From Bacteroidota bacterium (GTDB lineage: Bacteria > Spirochaetota > Spirochaetia > JABMQR01): DNA of 23,816 bases. Location of the stretch: assembly GCA_013202335.1 (NCBI GenBank), contig JABMQR010000225.1:1-23816 (forward strand). Direction: 5' to 3'. Position 1 is the first letter of the stretch; every line of letters starts with the position of its first letter. The notes under the pieces are model-generated. The model ran no database searches and was not told the DNA's origin. It saw only the letters and a list, made by a program, of their open reading frames with translations. The translations under genes were made by a program, and so were the position numbers. Below, piece by piece: positions 1 through 8,034 of the stretch.

Positions 1-20
1 TCTTAAGGCTTATTATTCAT

Positions 21-40
21 ATCCACGGTGGTGGACACTA
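21..40 (-). repeat. Dispersed motif copy 1 (possible IS-end relic)
   Basis: Read on the minus strand this is TAGTGTCCA, four bases, then CGTGGAT. A close relative lies at 13489-13510 in the same orientation (TAGTGTCCA, four bases, CGTGGAGAT). Similarity continues weakly on the far side of TAGTGTCCA (TAAT, CTT and CACAA in register). The internal TCCA/TGGA symmetry resembles a protein-binding site or transposon end. No transposase gene is present, so the IS interpretation is a guess. Confidence 0.4.
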
Positions 41-142
41 TCTAATACTTTCAGCACAAAACTACCTAACACACATTAACATCATTTCTAGTATATAATT
101 AGCAGTAATATCCCGACCTCCACCACTTGTAGTGGAGATAAA

Positions 143-171
143 TTGATAAAAACCATGATTTGTTGTACAAT
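143..171 (+). promoter_or_regulatory. Candidate parE promoter with leaderless layout
   Basis: TTGATA at 143-148 and TACAAT at 166-171 are separated by 17 bases, a good sigma-70 arrangement. Only eight bases separate the -10 from the ATG at 180, so transcription should begin at or next to the start codon. No Shine-Dalgarno sequence precedes the ATG. A second -10-like TATAAT at 94-99 lacks a matching -35. Just upstream, CTCCA and TGGAG (116-136) form an inverted repeat that could be an operator. Confidence 0.45.
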
Positions 172-179
172 GTTGTACT

Positions 180-1988
180 ATGGGTAAAGAAAAAATATTA
201 ACTGCAATTGTGTATGATGAAAGTAAAATAAAAACACTAAGCTCTCTGGATCATATCCGGTTAAGAACAGGGATGTATATTGGACGGCTTGGTGATGGAT
301 CAAATGTTGATGATGGAATTTATATTCTTCTCAAGGAAGTAATTGATAATAGTATAGATGAATTTATTATGAATTATGGTAAGCAGATTGTTGTTGAGAC
401 TCAGAACAATCTGGTAAAAGTCAGAGATTTTGGCCGAGGGATACCGCTTGGAAAAATTATTGACTGTGTATCCATTATTAATACCGGAGCCAAGTATAAT
501 GACGAAATATTTCAGTTCTCTGTAGGATTGAACGGAGTTGGAACCAAGGCGGTTAATGCACTCTCTTCTAAATTTAGGGTAGTTGCGTATCGTGAGGGAA
601 AATTCGCGGAAGCAATATTTGAGCGGGGAACCCTGATTTCACAAAAAAAAGGGAAGAGTTCCCAGCCTGACGGAACGCTTGTTGAGTTTATACCGGATGA
701 ACAAATATTTGGAGAGTATGAATTTAATCCTGATTTTGTGGAACAGCGAATCTGGAACTATGCCTACCTTAACTCCGGTCTGTCTCTTGAGTTTAACGGT
801 AAACTCTACTCCTCAAGAAAGGGTCTTTTCGACCTTCTGAGTGAAGAAGTTGGTTCTGACCAGCTCTATGATATTATTCACTATAAAGGGAAACAGCTGG
901 AATTTTCCGTAACGCATACAAACAACTACGGGGAAAACTATTTCTCCTATGTAAATGGGCAATATACCAGTGCCGGTGGAGCTCACCTGAGTGCTTTCAG
1001 GGAGGGCATTCTGAAGGGTGTGAATGAGTATTTTAAAAAGAACTATTCAGGTGTTGATGCCCGTGACGGGATAGCCGGCGCTATTGCCATAAAACTCATG
1101 AATCCTGTTTTTGAGAGCCAGACAAAGAACAAATTGGGCAATACCGATATCAGAGGCTGGATTGTTCAGGAAGTGAAAGCAGCGATAATTGATTTCCTTA
1201 TGAAAAATACTGCATCTGCAGATAAACTTTCAGACAAAATTATCAGCAACGAGAAACTGCGAAAAGAGTTGAATGATGTTAAGAAAGGTGCCAGGGATGC
1301 TGCTAAAAAGATCTCTTTGAAGATACCCAATTTGAAGGACTGCAAGTTTCATATGGGCGACACAAATAAAAAAACTGCCCCTACAACAATCTTTCTGACT
1401 GAGGGACAATCAGCATCAGGTTCAATGATATCGGCAAGAGATGTCTACAGTCATGCGATATTCAGCCTTCGCGGTAAAGTACTTAATGTATACGGTAAAA
1501 AGCGTACGGAGATCTATAAAAACGAAGAGCTCTACAACCTGATGATGGCTCTTGGAATTGAAAATGGTGTAGATGGTTTGCGCTATGAACGCATAGTAAT
1601 TGCTACTGATGCTGATTTTGACGGGTTTCACATCAGGAATCTATTGCTTACTTTTTTCCTGAATTTTTTTGAAGATACCATCCTCTCCGGGCACTTATAT
1701 ATTCTTGAGACGCCTCTTTTTCGGGTACGAAATAAAAGTGAGACAATCTACTGTTATAACGCGGCAGAGCGTGATGCTGCCAGAAGCAAACTTCGCGGTC
1801 CTGAAATAACCCGGTTCAAGGGGCTGGGAGAAATATCGCCGAAAGAGTTCGGTCAGTTTATTGGCCGGGATATTCGGCTGGTACCGGTAAGTGTGCGTGC
1901 CATTCATGATATAAAGACAACCCTTGAGTTTTATATGGGGAAAAATACACCTGTCCGCAGACAGTTCATCATGGAGAACCTTATATAA
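180..1988 (+). CDS. parE: DNA topoisomerase IV subunit B (ParE-type ATPase)
   Basis: This is the ATPase subunit of a type IIA topoisomerase, which with ParC relaxes and decatenates DNA. The GHKL ATPase domain has E53 and N57 in EVIDNSID, the DFGRGIP motif at 83-89 and the glycine-rich GLNGVGTKAVNAL lid near 117-128. The transducer carries QTKNKLG (K316 is the likely ATP-sensing lysine). The Toprim domain has catalytic E408 in TEGQSASGS and the metal-binding DADFDG at 477-482, followed by RFKGLGE at 545-551. The length of 602 residues fits ParE rather than the longer proteobacterial GyrB. The common EGDSA motif reads EGQSA here, as in some non-proteobacterial ParE-like proteins. The ATG at 180 has no ribosome-binding site; conserved sequence starts at about residue 12, so a slightly later start cannot be excluded. 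It overlaps parC by one base. A gyrase B identity is less likely because the partner lacks a GyrA box. Confidence 0.9.
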   Translation: MGKEKILTAIVYDESKIKTLSSLDHIRLRTGMYIGRLGDGSNVDDGIYILLKEVIDNSIDEFIMNYGKQIVVETQNNLVKVRDFGRGIPLGKIIDCVSIINTGAKYNDEIFQFSVGLNGVGTKAVNALSSKFRVVAYREGKFAEAIFERGTLISQKKGKSSQPDGTLVEFIPDEQIFGEYEFNPDFVEQRIWNYAYLNSGLSLEFNGKLYSSRKGLFDLLSEEVGSDQLYDIIHYKGKQLEFSVTHTNNYGENYFSYVNGQYTSAGGAHLSAFREGILKGVNEYFKKNYSGVDARDGIAGAIAIKLMNPVFESQTKNKLGNTDIRGWIVQEVKAAIIDFLMKNTASADKLSDKIISNEKLRKELNDVKKGARDAAKKISLKIPNLKDCKFHMGDTNKKTAPTTIFLTEGQSASGSMISARDVYSHAIFSLRGKVLNVYGKKRTEIYKNEELYNLMMALGIENGVDGLRYERIVIATDADFDGFHIRNLLLTFFLNFFEDTILSGHLYILETPLFRVRNKSETIYCYNAAERDAARSKLRGPEITRFKGLGEISPKEFGQFIGRDIRLVPVSVRAIHDIKTTLEFYMGKNTPVRRQFIMENLI

Positions 1989-3910
1989 TGGCTTACGCAA
2001 AAACACTATTTCAGAACAACTTCCTGGAGTATGCCTCATATGTAATCAAGGAGCGGGCAATTCCTGATATCGCAGATGGTCTAAAGCCGGTACAGCGACG
2101 TATTCTGCACTCCCTGCTGGAGATGGATGATGGGAAATTCCATAAAGTAGCTAATGTTGTCGGCCATTGTATGAAATATCATCCGCATGGAGATTCTTCA
2201 ATTTATGAGGCTTTGGTTAATCTTGCCAACATGAACCTGTTTATTGATCGTCAGGGGAATTTTGGTAACTTCCTTACCGGTGATGTAGCCTCTGCCGCAC
2301 GATACATTGAGTGCCGCGCACTGTCTTTTGCTAAAATGGTTCTTCACAATCCTGCACTTACTGAATTTCAGGAATCGTATGATGGTAGGAACACTGAGCC
2401 GGTTGCATTCCCGGCAAAACTTCCGGTGCTTCTGGTACTGGGGGTGGAGGGAATTGCTGTCGGAATGGCAACAAAAGTACTGCCGAATAACCTTGTTGAA
2501 GTGCTGGACGCCGTCTCAGCTGCATTGAATGGTGAAGATTTTACCCTTTTGCCGGATTTTCCCGGTGGAGGATTTCTTGATGTATCGGAGTATGCTGACG
2601 GTCAGGGTAAAGTACTGGTCAGGGCAAAACTTAATACTAAAGATCCGAAAAGAATTATTGTAGAGGAGCTCCCGTTTGGGGTAACCACAGAGAAGCTGAT
2701 AGCATCTGTGGAGACGGCCGCAAAAAAAGGTAAGCTGAAAATAGCAAACATCAATGATTTTACTACGAGTAAGGTAAATATTGAAATTACCCTTGCCCGA
2801 AATACCTATACACAGGATGTTATTGATGCACTCTATGCCTTTACTGACTGTGAACAATCTGTTTCCGTTAATCTTCTGGTTATTCGGGAGGGATTTCCTG
2901 TTCAGATGACAGTAACGGAGGTGATTCTCTATCATGCAAAATCCCTGATAAAAATCCTGAGAAAAGAGTTGGAAGTTGAGAGAGCTCAACTGCTGGATAA
3001 ACTGCATGCAAGGACTTTGGAGAGGATTTTCATCGAAGAGCGGGTTTACAAAAAAATTGAAACACAAAAAACACGGGAAAACGTAATAAATGCTGTTATT
3101 GAAGGCATGGATCCTTTTCGTGATCAGATTCAGCGTGATGTTACCGAGGATGATGTGGAGCGTTTGCTTAAAATACCTATCAGGAGAATCTCTCTTTATG
3201 ATATCAACAAAGCTCAGGAAGAGGTGCGTGAGATACATGACAGATTGAAAGCTATAGCATATCACCTTGCACATCTAGTTGAATATGCACTTGATTATAT
3301 TCAGGAGATGAAAAATGCGGCCTCTGGTGTCATACGTCCGAGACTCACCAAGATTATCTCCTTTGATAAGATTGATGTACGTGAAGCAGCTAACAGAGAC
3401 CTGGTTCTCAAGTACGATCTTTCAACAGGATATATAGGGTATGGGTTGAAGGCTGGTGTTGAGCAATGCAGGGTCTCACATTATGACAGGCTGCTGATTG
3501 TAAAGAAATCCGGTACCTATTTTGTCACCGATGCCCCTGAAAAACTCTTTGTCGACAAAGGAATGCGTCTTTGCAGTCTTACAGATAAGGAAATTCTGGA
3601 AAATCAAGTCATTACGGTGATATTTCAGGATAAGAAAAGCAAGGATCTCTATATAAAGCGATGCCAGATAACCCAGTTTATAATGAATAAAACATACGAA
3701 TTAGTTCCGGAAAATTGTAAATTGATTAACCTGTTTACCCGGGAAGATGCAGAAATTTATGTTGAGTATAAACCCAAAAAGCGTCTTAAGGTTCTTGAAG
3801 AAAGTTTCTACTTTCATGATTACCTTGTTAAGGGAGTTAAGGCTGGTGGAGTACGCCTTTCTTCAAAAGAGGTTAAGACGCTAAAAGTACGAAGGATAAG
3901 ACAGGAATAA
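1988..3910 (+). CDS. parC: DNA topoisomerase IV subunit A (ParC-type)
   Basis: This is the DNA-cleaving subunit of a type IIA topoisomerase. The winged-helix and tower region begins at the N-terminus, with the nucleophilic tyrosine Y106 in AARYIECR. The quinolone-determining segment HPHGDSSIYE has S70 and E74 at the positions of E. coli ParC S80 and E84, so no classical resistance change is visible. The coiled-coil arm lies around 320-450. The C-terminal part (about 470-640) looks like a short, divergent beta-pinwheel and has no QRRGGKG-type GyrA box, which favours ParC over GyrA. At 640 residues it is shorter than E. coli ParC (752). The start ATG overlaps the parE stop (TAATG), showing translational coupling, and its own stop overlaps the next gene in the same way. 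Confidence 0.9.
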   Translation: MAYAKTLFQNNFLEYASYVIKERAIPDIADGLKPVQRRILHSLLEMDDGKFHKVANVVGHCMKYHPHGDSSIYEALVNLANMNLFIDRQGNFGNFLTGDVASAARYIECRALSFAKMVLHNPALTEFQESYDGRNTEPVAFPAKLPVLLVLGVEGIAVGMATKVLPNNLVEVLDAVSAALNGEDFTLLPDFPGGGFLDVSEYADGQGKVLVRAKLNTKDPKRIIVEELPFGVTTEKLIASVETAAKKGKLKIANINDFTTSKVNIEITLARNTYTQDVIDALYAFTDCEQSVSVNLLVIREGFPVQMTVTEVILYHAKSLIKILRKELEVERAQLLDKLHARTLERIFIEERVYKKIETQKTRENVINAVIEGMDPFRDQIQRDVTEDDVERLLKIPIRRISLYDINKAQEEVREIHDRLKAIAYHLAHLVEYALDYIQEMKNAASGVIRPRLTKIISFDKIDVREAANRDLVLKYDLSTGYIGYGLKAGVEQCRVSHYDRLLIVKKSGTYFVTDAPEKLFVDKGMRLCSLTDKEILENQVITVIFQDKKSKDLYIKRCQITQFIMNKTYELVPENCKLINLFTREDAEIYVEYKPKKRLKVLEESFYFHDYLVKGVKAGGVRLSSKEVKTLKVRRIRQE

Positions 3911-4605
3911 TGGGAAAAAATAATTTACCACAGATTGCTGACAGGGTTCTTTACGAGGATAATCATCTCATAGTTGTTAACAAGTTACCTTCTGAAATAG
4001 TACAGGGAGATTTGACTGGAGATGCTACCCTTGGTGATGCAGTTAAGCTCTATTTGAAGGATACTTATAATAAACCAGGGAATGTGTATCTTGGAATTCC
4101 TCATCGATTGGATCGTCCAACCAGTGGTATAGTGCTCTTTGCAAAGACCGAAAAGGCTCTGTCCCGGCTTGGTAATATATTCAGAGAGAGGGATATTAAA
4201 AAGATATACTGGGCTGCAGTTGATAAAATGCCGCCGGAGCCGGAAGGAAGACTGACACATTATCTCCTGAGAAACAGGCAGAAAAATAAATCATTTTCAG
4301 TCCCTGCGGAGCGAAAAGGATCCAAGAAAGCAGAGCTCTCCTATAGATTGATTGGAGCGACAAAGTCTTTTTATATATTAGAAATTGAACTTCATACGGG
4401 TAGACATCATCAGATTCGTGCTCAGTTTGCTGCGTTAAATATACATATTAAGGGAGACCTGAAATATGGAGCTGCTCGTTCAAACGTAGGGGGAGGGATT
4501 CACCTGCATGCCAGAAAAATCATGTTTAATCACCCGGTTGGCGGGAAGCCTGTTGAGATTATTGCTCCGCCGCCAAATGATCCGGTTTGGATTGATTTCA
4601 GATAG
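3910..4605 (+). CDS. RluA-family RNA pseudouridine synthase
   Basis: This enzyme probably isomerises uridine to pseudouridine in rRNA or tRNA. The signature HRLDRPTSG places the catalytic aspartate at D68, and the later motif TGRHHQIRAQF with IKGDLKYGA (about 163-190) matches the RluA/RluC/RluD fold. At 231 residues it consists of the catalytic domain alone, with no N-terminal S4 RNA-binding domain, closer to RluA or TruC than to RluC/RluD. Which RNA it modifies cannot be told from sequence. Its ATG overlaps the parC stop codon by one base, so it is co-transcribed with the topoisomerase genes; no functional link between them is evident. Confidence 0.88.
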   Translation: MGKNNLPQIADRVLYEDNHLIVVNKLPSEIVQGDLTGDATLGDAVKLYLKDTYNKPGNVYLGIPHRLDRPTSGIVLFAKTEKALSRLGNIFRERDIKKIYWAAVDKMPPEPEGRLTHYLLRNRQKNKSFSVPAERKGSKKAELSYRLIGATKSFYILEIELHTGRHHQIRAQFAALNIHIKGDLKYGAARSNVGGGIHLHARKIMFNHPVGGKPVEIIAPPPNDPVWIDFR

Positions 4606-4730
4606 ACCAGTAGGACGGAGATAGGAGACCGGAGGGGAAGATCTAAGCAATTGCTTTAGTAAATGCGGGAGACTGTCTCTGTTAGATTCCGGTTTTCTGT
4701 CTCCCTCCTCCTGCCTCCTTCTTCCCTGTC
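4606..4730. other. Convergent spacer with purine and pyrimidine tracts
   Basis: Between two convergent genes, the plus strand is purine-rich at 4611-4642 and pyrimidine-rich at 4692-4732. The two arms are roughly complementary (runs such as GGAGACCGGAGG against CTCCTGCCTCCTT). In the middle are the perfect palindrome AAGCAATTGCTT (4645-4656) and GAGACTGTCTC (4670-4679). The layout could serve as a shared bidirectional terminator. No clean T-run follows either arm. Confidence 0.4.
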
Positions 4731-7679
4731 TCAATTGCCGTTATAGAGGATTACCCCATTCCCTGTTTTTCCATCAACAACAACTTGAAGTGGTTTCTCT
4801 ACACAAACATGCCGTATGAAATCATCCTCATAAACAGCCTCAATTGCATCAATAATCTCTATCCTGAATAATCCATCATTATATACAGGATTAATCGTCA
4901 TGTAAGAGTTCCTGAGAGATGTTAGGTTTTGAAAAAAGTGGGTTCCCTGACTTGGTTCAACTTGAAAGTTAGCCAGTCCGGTCTCAATGATAACTCTGGC
5001 ATAGGATATTTGATTCCATGCGGCAGGTATTCCAAGCCAGGGGTCGCTGGATCCCAAACGGCCTACTACAATAAGAACATATCCTGTATCTTTCTTTTCG
5101 AACTCAGAGTTAATAATACCAATTCTCTCTGCCATTTCACGGGTTTTTGCGGGATCGAAAGCTGACGGTTTAACATACACAACATCAACGAGGTCATCAT
5201 ATTTTCCATTTCCCATGGCTTTCTTTGAATAAACAAGTGCTTTCTCTATTTGATTCTCATCAATATTAATATCATCGAATTCTGAACCTTCAACTATTGG
5301 ACGAATTTGCAGAAGACTGAATTCAGGAAGCTTTTCGGGTGGTCGGTTAAGGTTTCCGGCAAACTCAATCTCAATAGGAGTGTTCATTATTTCTTCTCCA
5401 AGCTTAAGTATGTCCTGAATTATTTGTGCTATCGGGAAAGATTTGTATTTTAGTATTCCCGAGAATGTCATAACTTTTTGACCCTCCCCGTTTGGAGAGT
5501 CAGAAAATCTTCCTGAACGTAAATCATAAGTGGATGCAATGTACTTTAGGGATCCATGATTAGCGGCATCCTGAACAGAGAGTTTGGTCAGGTTGTCGGC
5601 TGTTCCTGCAGTCGGAGCAAAAGGTGCCTCCATGTCCAGGGCATAAAAATCTTTCTGTGTCTTTTTCAATGCATGGTTTGGGTTGGAGAGCTGCATGACT
5701 TTTTTTGGGTGTTTAGGAGAAAAGCGGAGGGAGCTTCCTGCATCAACAACGATCTTGCCAAATCCAAAAGCGATATATACGATTCCGTCTTCAGGCTTTT
5801 CACGTTCTATCGGGTAGTAATTTAGCGATCGGGCAACTCCGGAAAAATTGGGATAGGTGAAATTTTCGAATTGGGATCCGGTTATTTGCTGGATAATTAC
5901 CGCCATTTTTTCTTCTTCAATAATATGATCAGTAGCTTTCATGTAATCTTTACTTTGTCGGAAAAATGTTGATGCATAGATACATTTTATTGCTTTACAC
6001 AGATCAGCAAGCCGTTTATCAAAATCAGGGTGATTGTTCGGGAGCATGCAGGTCTGATAAATTCCGGCAAAGGGCTGGTAATGTGAATCTTCCAAAAGGC
6101 TTGAAGAACGCACTGCTACCGGAGCTTTGATTATTCTGAGAGCCGCCTTCAGATTTTCAATAAGATCATCAGGAAGATTTGCCTGGATGAAATGTTCAAG
6201 GATAGTATCGTCATGACGCCCGCTTAATGCAATTTTCTGGAGATCGTTTTCCTCCATAAATCTATCGAAAAGCTCAGTCGTGATGACAATAGTTCTTGGG
6301 ATAGAGATGTACATATCCGGGTATTTTTTAGGAATCCCACTTTGTTTCAACTGTAAATCTACAAATGCAAGACCGCGTCCTTTTCCTCCAAGGGAACCAG
6401 AACCAATTCGGGTAAAAAATGAGACTTCATCAAAACGGTCTTTATTGAATCGTGCAATAACCCCGCGTCCGCGTTGCTGCCGATAGAACTTTATGGTTTT
6501 TATTAAGTCACTTCGCAACTCTTCAGGACTATTATAGTCTTCGAGAACTATCGGGCGGATCTTCCTGGCCAGAGCAAAAAGAGCTCGGGCCCGCAACCAG
6601 GTAGAGAAGTCGTTGTTTTCAACATGGTAGATAAACGAGTCAAGCGGGATTACTGCAATAGCGTATTGGAGATCACGCAGGTTTGCCACTGTACTTAATG
6701 CACTCAGGTCTTTTGGGTTGCGAAAAATAAAGTTTCCAAAACCGTAACTTGTTTTAATATAGCTTCGCAGTTCAGCGAGAAGAGTTTGGGAATGCTTATA
6801 AAGGTATTTTGCCTTTAGGGCTTCAGCATATTTTTTGTGTTCAAAGATAGATGACTGGAGCAGGATTGGTATTTCACTGTTTTCTTTGCGTATATGGCTG
6901 CAGAGCTTCAGACCCGCCTCTTTGTCTACTTCACCGTCACGTTTATACTCAACATCCGAGATTATACCAAGAGTGTTGAGTTTGTACTTCTCATACAGTT
7001 CAATTGCTTCTTCGTATGTTCTTGCAAGCAGGATTTTAGGTCTGCCGCGCATTCGCTGGGTTTGCGACCAGTCGTTCAATCCCTCTGTCATGATAAATCG
7101 TGCCTGCTGTATTAAACTGGTATAAATCATTGGCAGATAGGTGGAATAGTAACGGACCGAGTCTTCCACAAGAATGATAACCTGCACATCGCCGGTACGG
7201 ACATCATCCTCGGTATTCATGCTGTCCTCTACCAATTTTACCATTGCGAGCAGGATGTTTGGGTTTCCCTGCCAGGTAAATATATAATCAACCGTATCAA
7301 CTGACTCTTTTTTCAGACGTTTAATACTTTTATGGGCCGGAGCTGGTGAGAGGACTATTATAGGTTGGTCGGGGTGTTTTGTTTTTATCGTTCTGGACAG
7401 TGCCGCGGCATCAATTTCCCCTATGTTAAGCATGGTAATGACTAACTCAAAGGGGCGTTCCTCCATAAGAGCAAGAGCTTCTACAGCTGAGGGAGCATGG
7501 GTGATTTTGGGCGGATATCGAAGACCGAGAGCTACATAGTCCTGGAAAAGCAGCTCTTCTATACGACCGTCTTCTTCAAGCATAAAACGATCATACTTGC
7601 TGCAGATAAGGAGAATATTACGTACCCGTTTTGCCATGAGATCCTGAAATGGTGAATCAAAAATTTCTGTAGTTTTCAT
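4731..7679 (-). CDS. Receiver-receiver-PPDK/PEP-synthase ATP-grasp protein
   Basis: The 982-residue protein begins with two response-regulator-like domains. The first (about 20-150) is degenerate: the phospho-acceptor position is M83 (ELVITML) and the usual acidic pair is missing. The second (about 166-305) keeps E172/D173, D242 (IISDVEY), S276/S277 and K295, so it looks phosphorylatable. From about 425 to 800 lies a pyruvate phosphate dikinase N-terminal (ATP-grasp) domain: GSLGGKGRGLAFV at 428-440, VAVRSSSLLEDS at 521-532 with FAGIYQT following, and LLQIRP near its end. There is no phosphohistidine swivel domain (GGxxSHAA type) and no PEP-binding TIM barrel, so it cannot be a complete PEP synthase or PPDK. 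Similar long proteins annotated only as PEP/pyruvate-binding are known in anaerobes, function unassigned. The start has a weak ribosome-binding site. It stands alone, divergent from gdhA. Confidence 0.82.
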   Translation of the reverse strand: MKTTEIFDSPFQDLMAKRVRNILLICSKYDRFMLEEDGRIEELLFQDYVALGLRYPPKITHAPSAVEALALMEERPFELVITMLNIGEIDAAALSRTIKTKHPDQPIIVLSPAPAHKSIKRLKKESVDTVDYIFTWQGNPNILLAMVKLVEDSMNTEDDVRTGDVQVIILVEDSVRYYSTYLPMIYTSLIQQARFIMTEGLNDWSQTQRMRGRPKILLARTYEEAIELYEKYKLNTLGIISDVEYKRDGEVDKEAGLKLCSHIRKENSEIPILLQSSIFEHKKYAEALKAKYLYKHSQTLLAELRSYIKTSYGFGNFIFRNPKDLSALSTVANLRDLQYAIAVIPLDSFIYHVENNDFSTWLRARALFALARKIRPIVLEDYNSPEELRSDLIKTIKFYRQQRGRGVIARFNKDRFDEVSFFTRIGSGSLGGKGRGLAFVDLQLKQSGIPKKYPDMYISIPRTIVITTELFDRFMEENDLQKIALSGRHDDTILEHFIQANLPDDLIENLKAALRIIKAPVAVRSSSLLEDSHYQPFAGIYQTCMLPNNHPDFDKRLADLCKAIKCIYASTFFRQSKDYMKATDHIIEEEKMAVIIQQITGSQFENFTYPNFSGVARSLNYYPIEREKPEDGIVYIAFGFGKIVVDAGSSLRFSPKHPKKVMQLSNPNHALKKTQKDFYALDMEAPFAPTAGTADNLTKLSVQDAANHGSLKYIASTYDLRSGRFSDSPNGEGQKVMTFSGILKYKSFPIAQIIQDILKLGEEIMNTPIEIEFAGNLNRPPEKLPEFSLLQIRPIVEGSEFDDINIDENQIEKALVYSKKAMGNGKYDDLVDVVYVKPSAFDPAKTREMAERIGIINSEFEKKDTGYVLIVVGRLGSSDPWLGIPAAWNQISYARVIIETGLANFQVEPSQGTHFFQNLTSLRNSYMTINPVYNDGLFRIEIIDAIEAVYEDDFIRHVCVEKPLQVVVDGKTGNGVILYNGN

Positions 7680-7731
7680 ATACTACACTTTACCATATTT
7701 GCGTTGTTGTGCAAGAAGCTTTGAAGATGAT

Positions 7732-7740
7732 ATTATAACA
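7732..7740 (-). promoter_or_regulatory. Extended -10 promoter of the receiver-ATP-grasp gene
   Basis: On the minus strand the sequence reads TGTTATAAT, a perfect extended -10 (TGn plus TATAAT). No clear -35 box is present 17 bases upstream, which is common with extended -10 promoters. The predicted transcript start leaves a leader of about 45 bases before the ATG at 7679. Confidence 0.5.
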
Positions 7741-7941
7741 GAAATTATGAAAACCTGATCTAACAATTAATAAAAAAATTTATATATTGCGTATATAGTA
7801 AATAACTATTAGTTATATTGATGCAAACAGCAAAATAATAATATATTTAGAGGATATCATCTATATATATAAAACCATGTGTGAAATTAGTGAAAACAGA
7901 AATATATTTACATTAATTTTATGTAAAAGTAAAAATAGCCA

Positions 7942-7969
7942 TTGACTATTGAGCATTACGATATATACT
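7942..7969 (+). promoter_or_regulatory. gdhA sigma-70 promoter
   Basis: TTGACT at 7942-7947 and TATACT at 7964-7969 are separated by 16 bases. Transcription would begin near 7976, a few bases before the leader hairpin, and the gdhA start codon is about 58 bases downstream. Confidence 0.6.
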
Positions 7970-7980
7970 ATGAGATCAAA

Positions 7981-8014
7981 TACAGCATTTGCTAATTATT
8001 ATATTAGTGCTGTA
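7981..8014 (+). promoter_or_regulatory. Hairpin in the gdhA 5' leader
   Basis: TACAGCA at 7981-7987 pairs with TGCTGTA at 8008-8014, and inside it CTAAT (7992-7996) pairs with ATTAG (8003-8007) around a six-base TATTAT loop. A four-base bulge (TTTG) sits on the left arm. The structure ends ten bases before the AGGAGGT ribosome-binding site at 8024-8030 and would form the very 5' end of the mRNA. It could stabilise the transcript, or as DNA act as an operator. There is no following T-run, so it is not a standard terminator. Confidence 0.55.
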
Positions 8015-8034
8015 TGTCCTTCAAGGAGGTTCTT

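Larger units (their letters stand above)
7680..8034. other. AT-rich divergent control region (PPDK-like gene / gdhA)
   Basis: This stretch has no gene. It holds a minus-strand promoter for the receiver-ATP-grasp gene, a 15-bp palindrome (ATAACTA, T, TAGTTAT at 7802-7816), a long A+T-rich tract from about 7755 to 7935 with no recognised motif, the plus-strand gdhA promoter, and the gdhA leader hairpin. The palindrome lies between the two promoters and could bind a regulator controlling either gene. Confidence 0.55.

Noticed and set aside
2516..3274. 252-codon open frame on the minus strand inside parC
   Set aside because: It is antisense to a clear parC coding region, its translation resembles no family, and it has no ribosome-binding site; it is a shadow frame.
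7755..7935. Replication origin or plasmid origin in the AT-rich stretch
   Set aside because: There are no clustered DnaA boxes or iterons and no dnaA/dnaN or rep gene next to it; high AT alone is not enough.
8014..8034. Upstream ATG for gdhA adding seven residues
   Set aside because: It overlaps the leader hairpin, has no ribosome-binding site, and would translate the AGGAGGT element that clearly serves the ATG at 8035.
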